Assembly: GCA_017998585.1 (NCBI GenBank)
Contig: JAGOCT010000085.1
Span: 1-7,208, forward strand
DNA from: Candidatus Cloacimonadota bacterium
GTDB lineage: Bacteria; Cloacimonadota; Cloacimonadia; Cloacimonadales; WRIO01
DNA: 7,208 nt
Direction of reading: 5' to 3'
A program made the position numbers and the translations under genes. Positions 5,554 through 7,208 of this stretch are shown here, piece by piece (position 1 is the stretch's first letter; every line of letters starts with the position of its first letter). Below the pieces are notes generated by a model. It saw only the letters and a list, made by a program, of their open reading frames with translations, was not told where the DNA came from and did no database searches.

Positions 5554-7208
<1,655 letters not shown>

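Overview
The window is an AT-rich, gene-dense stretch of bacterial chromosome, and every recognisable gene is on the + strand. It carries housekeeping genes for translation, rRNA modification, recombination and DNA supercoiling. I saw no phage, insertion sequence, CRISPR, toxin-antitoxin, tRNA or rRNA signal. The standard genetic code is used, with TAA, TAG and TGA stops all present. Shine-Dalgarno motifs (GGAGG, AAGGA, GAGGA types) precede the genes, and two textbook intrinsic terminators are present. The sequence alone does not fix the taxon. The class II-type EF-G, a membrane PASTA protein without its kinase, and the low GC would suit an uncultured FCB-type lineage such as Cloacimonadota. 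Spirochaetes or another low-GC phylum remain possible, and this is a low-confidence inference.

Layout. (1) Positions 1-857 hold the C-terminal part of an EF-G-like translocase, closed by a strong terminator at 887-922. (2) A spacer of about 190 bases contains a perfect 20-bp palindrome beside a weak promoter candidate. It leads to yebC (1115-1864), which has its own terminator (1887-1923). (3) ruvC (1997-2485) is followed by a 176-base gap with a long hairpin and a short palindrome. (4) A tight cluster follows: ruvA (2662-3276) overlaps rsmB (3273-4592) by 4 nt, and a membrane-anchored two-PASTA protein (4602-5180) starts 9 nt later. (5) A 400-base, very A-rich intergenic region (5181-5580) holds a hairpin, helically phased A-tracts and a good sigma70-like promoter. 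(6) gyrB starts at 5581 and runs off the right edge.

How the genes relate. RuvA and RuvC are two of the three parts of the Holliday-junction resolvasome; ruvB is not adjacent. YebC and EF-G act on the ribosome and RsmB modifies 16S rRNA. GyrB is the ATPase subunit of gyrase. The PASTA protein is the only envelope protein and the only gene whose role cannot be named.

I did not find a previously undescribed multi-gene system. The observations most worth a second look are the kinase-less PASTA protein beside rsmB, the strongly biased codon use in an EF-G of paralogue-like type, the palindromes in front of yebC and ruvA, the reverse-oriented terminator-like hairpin between ruvC and ruvA, and the phased A-tract leader of gyrB.
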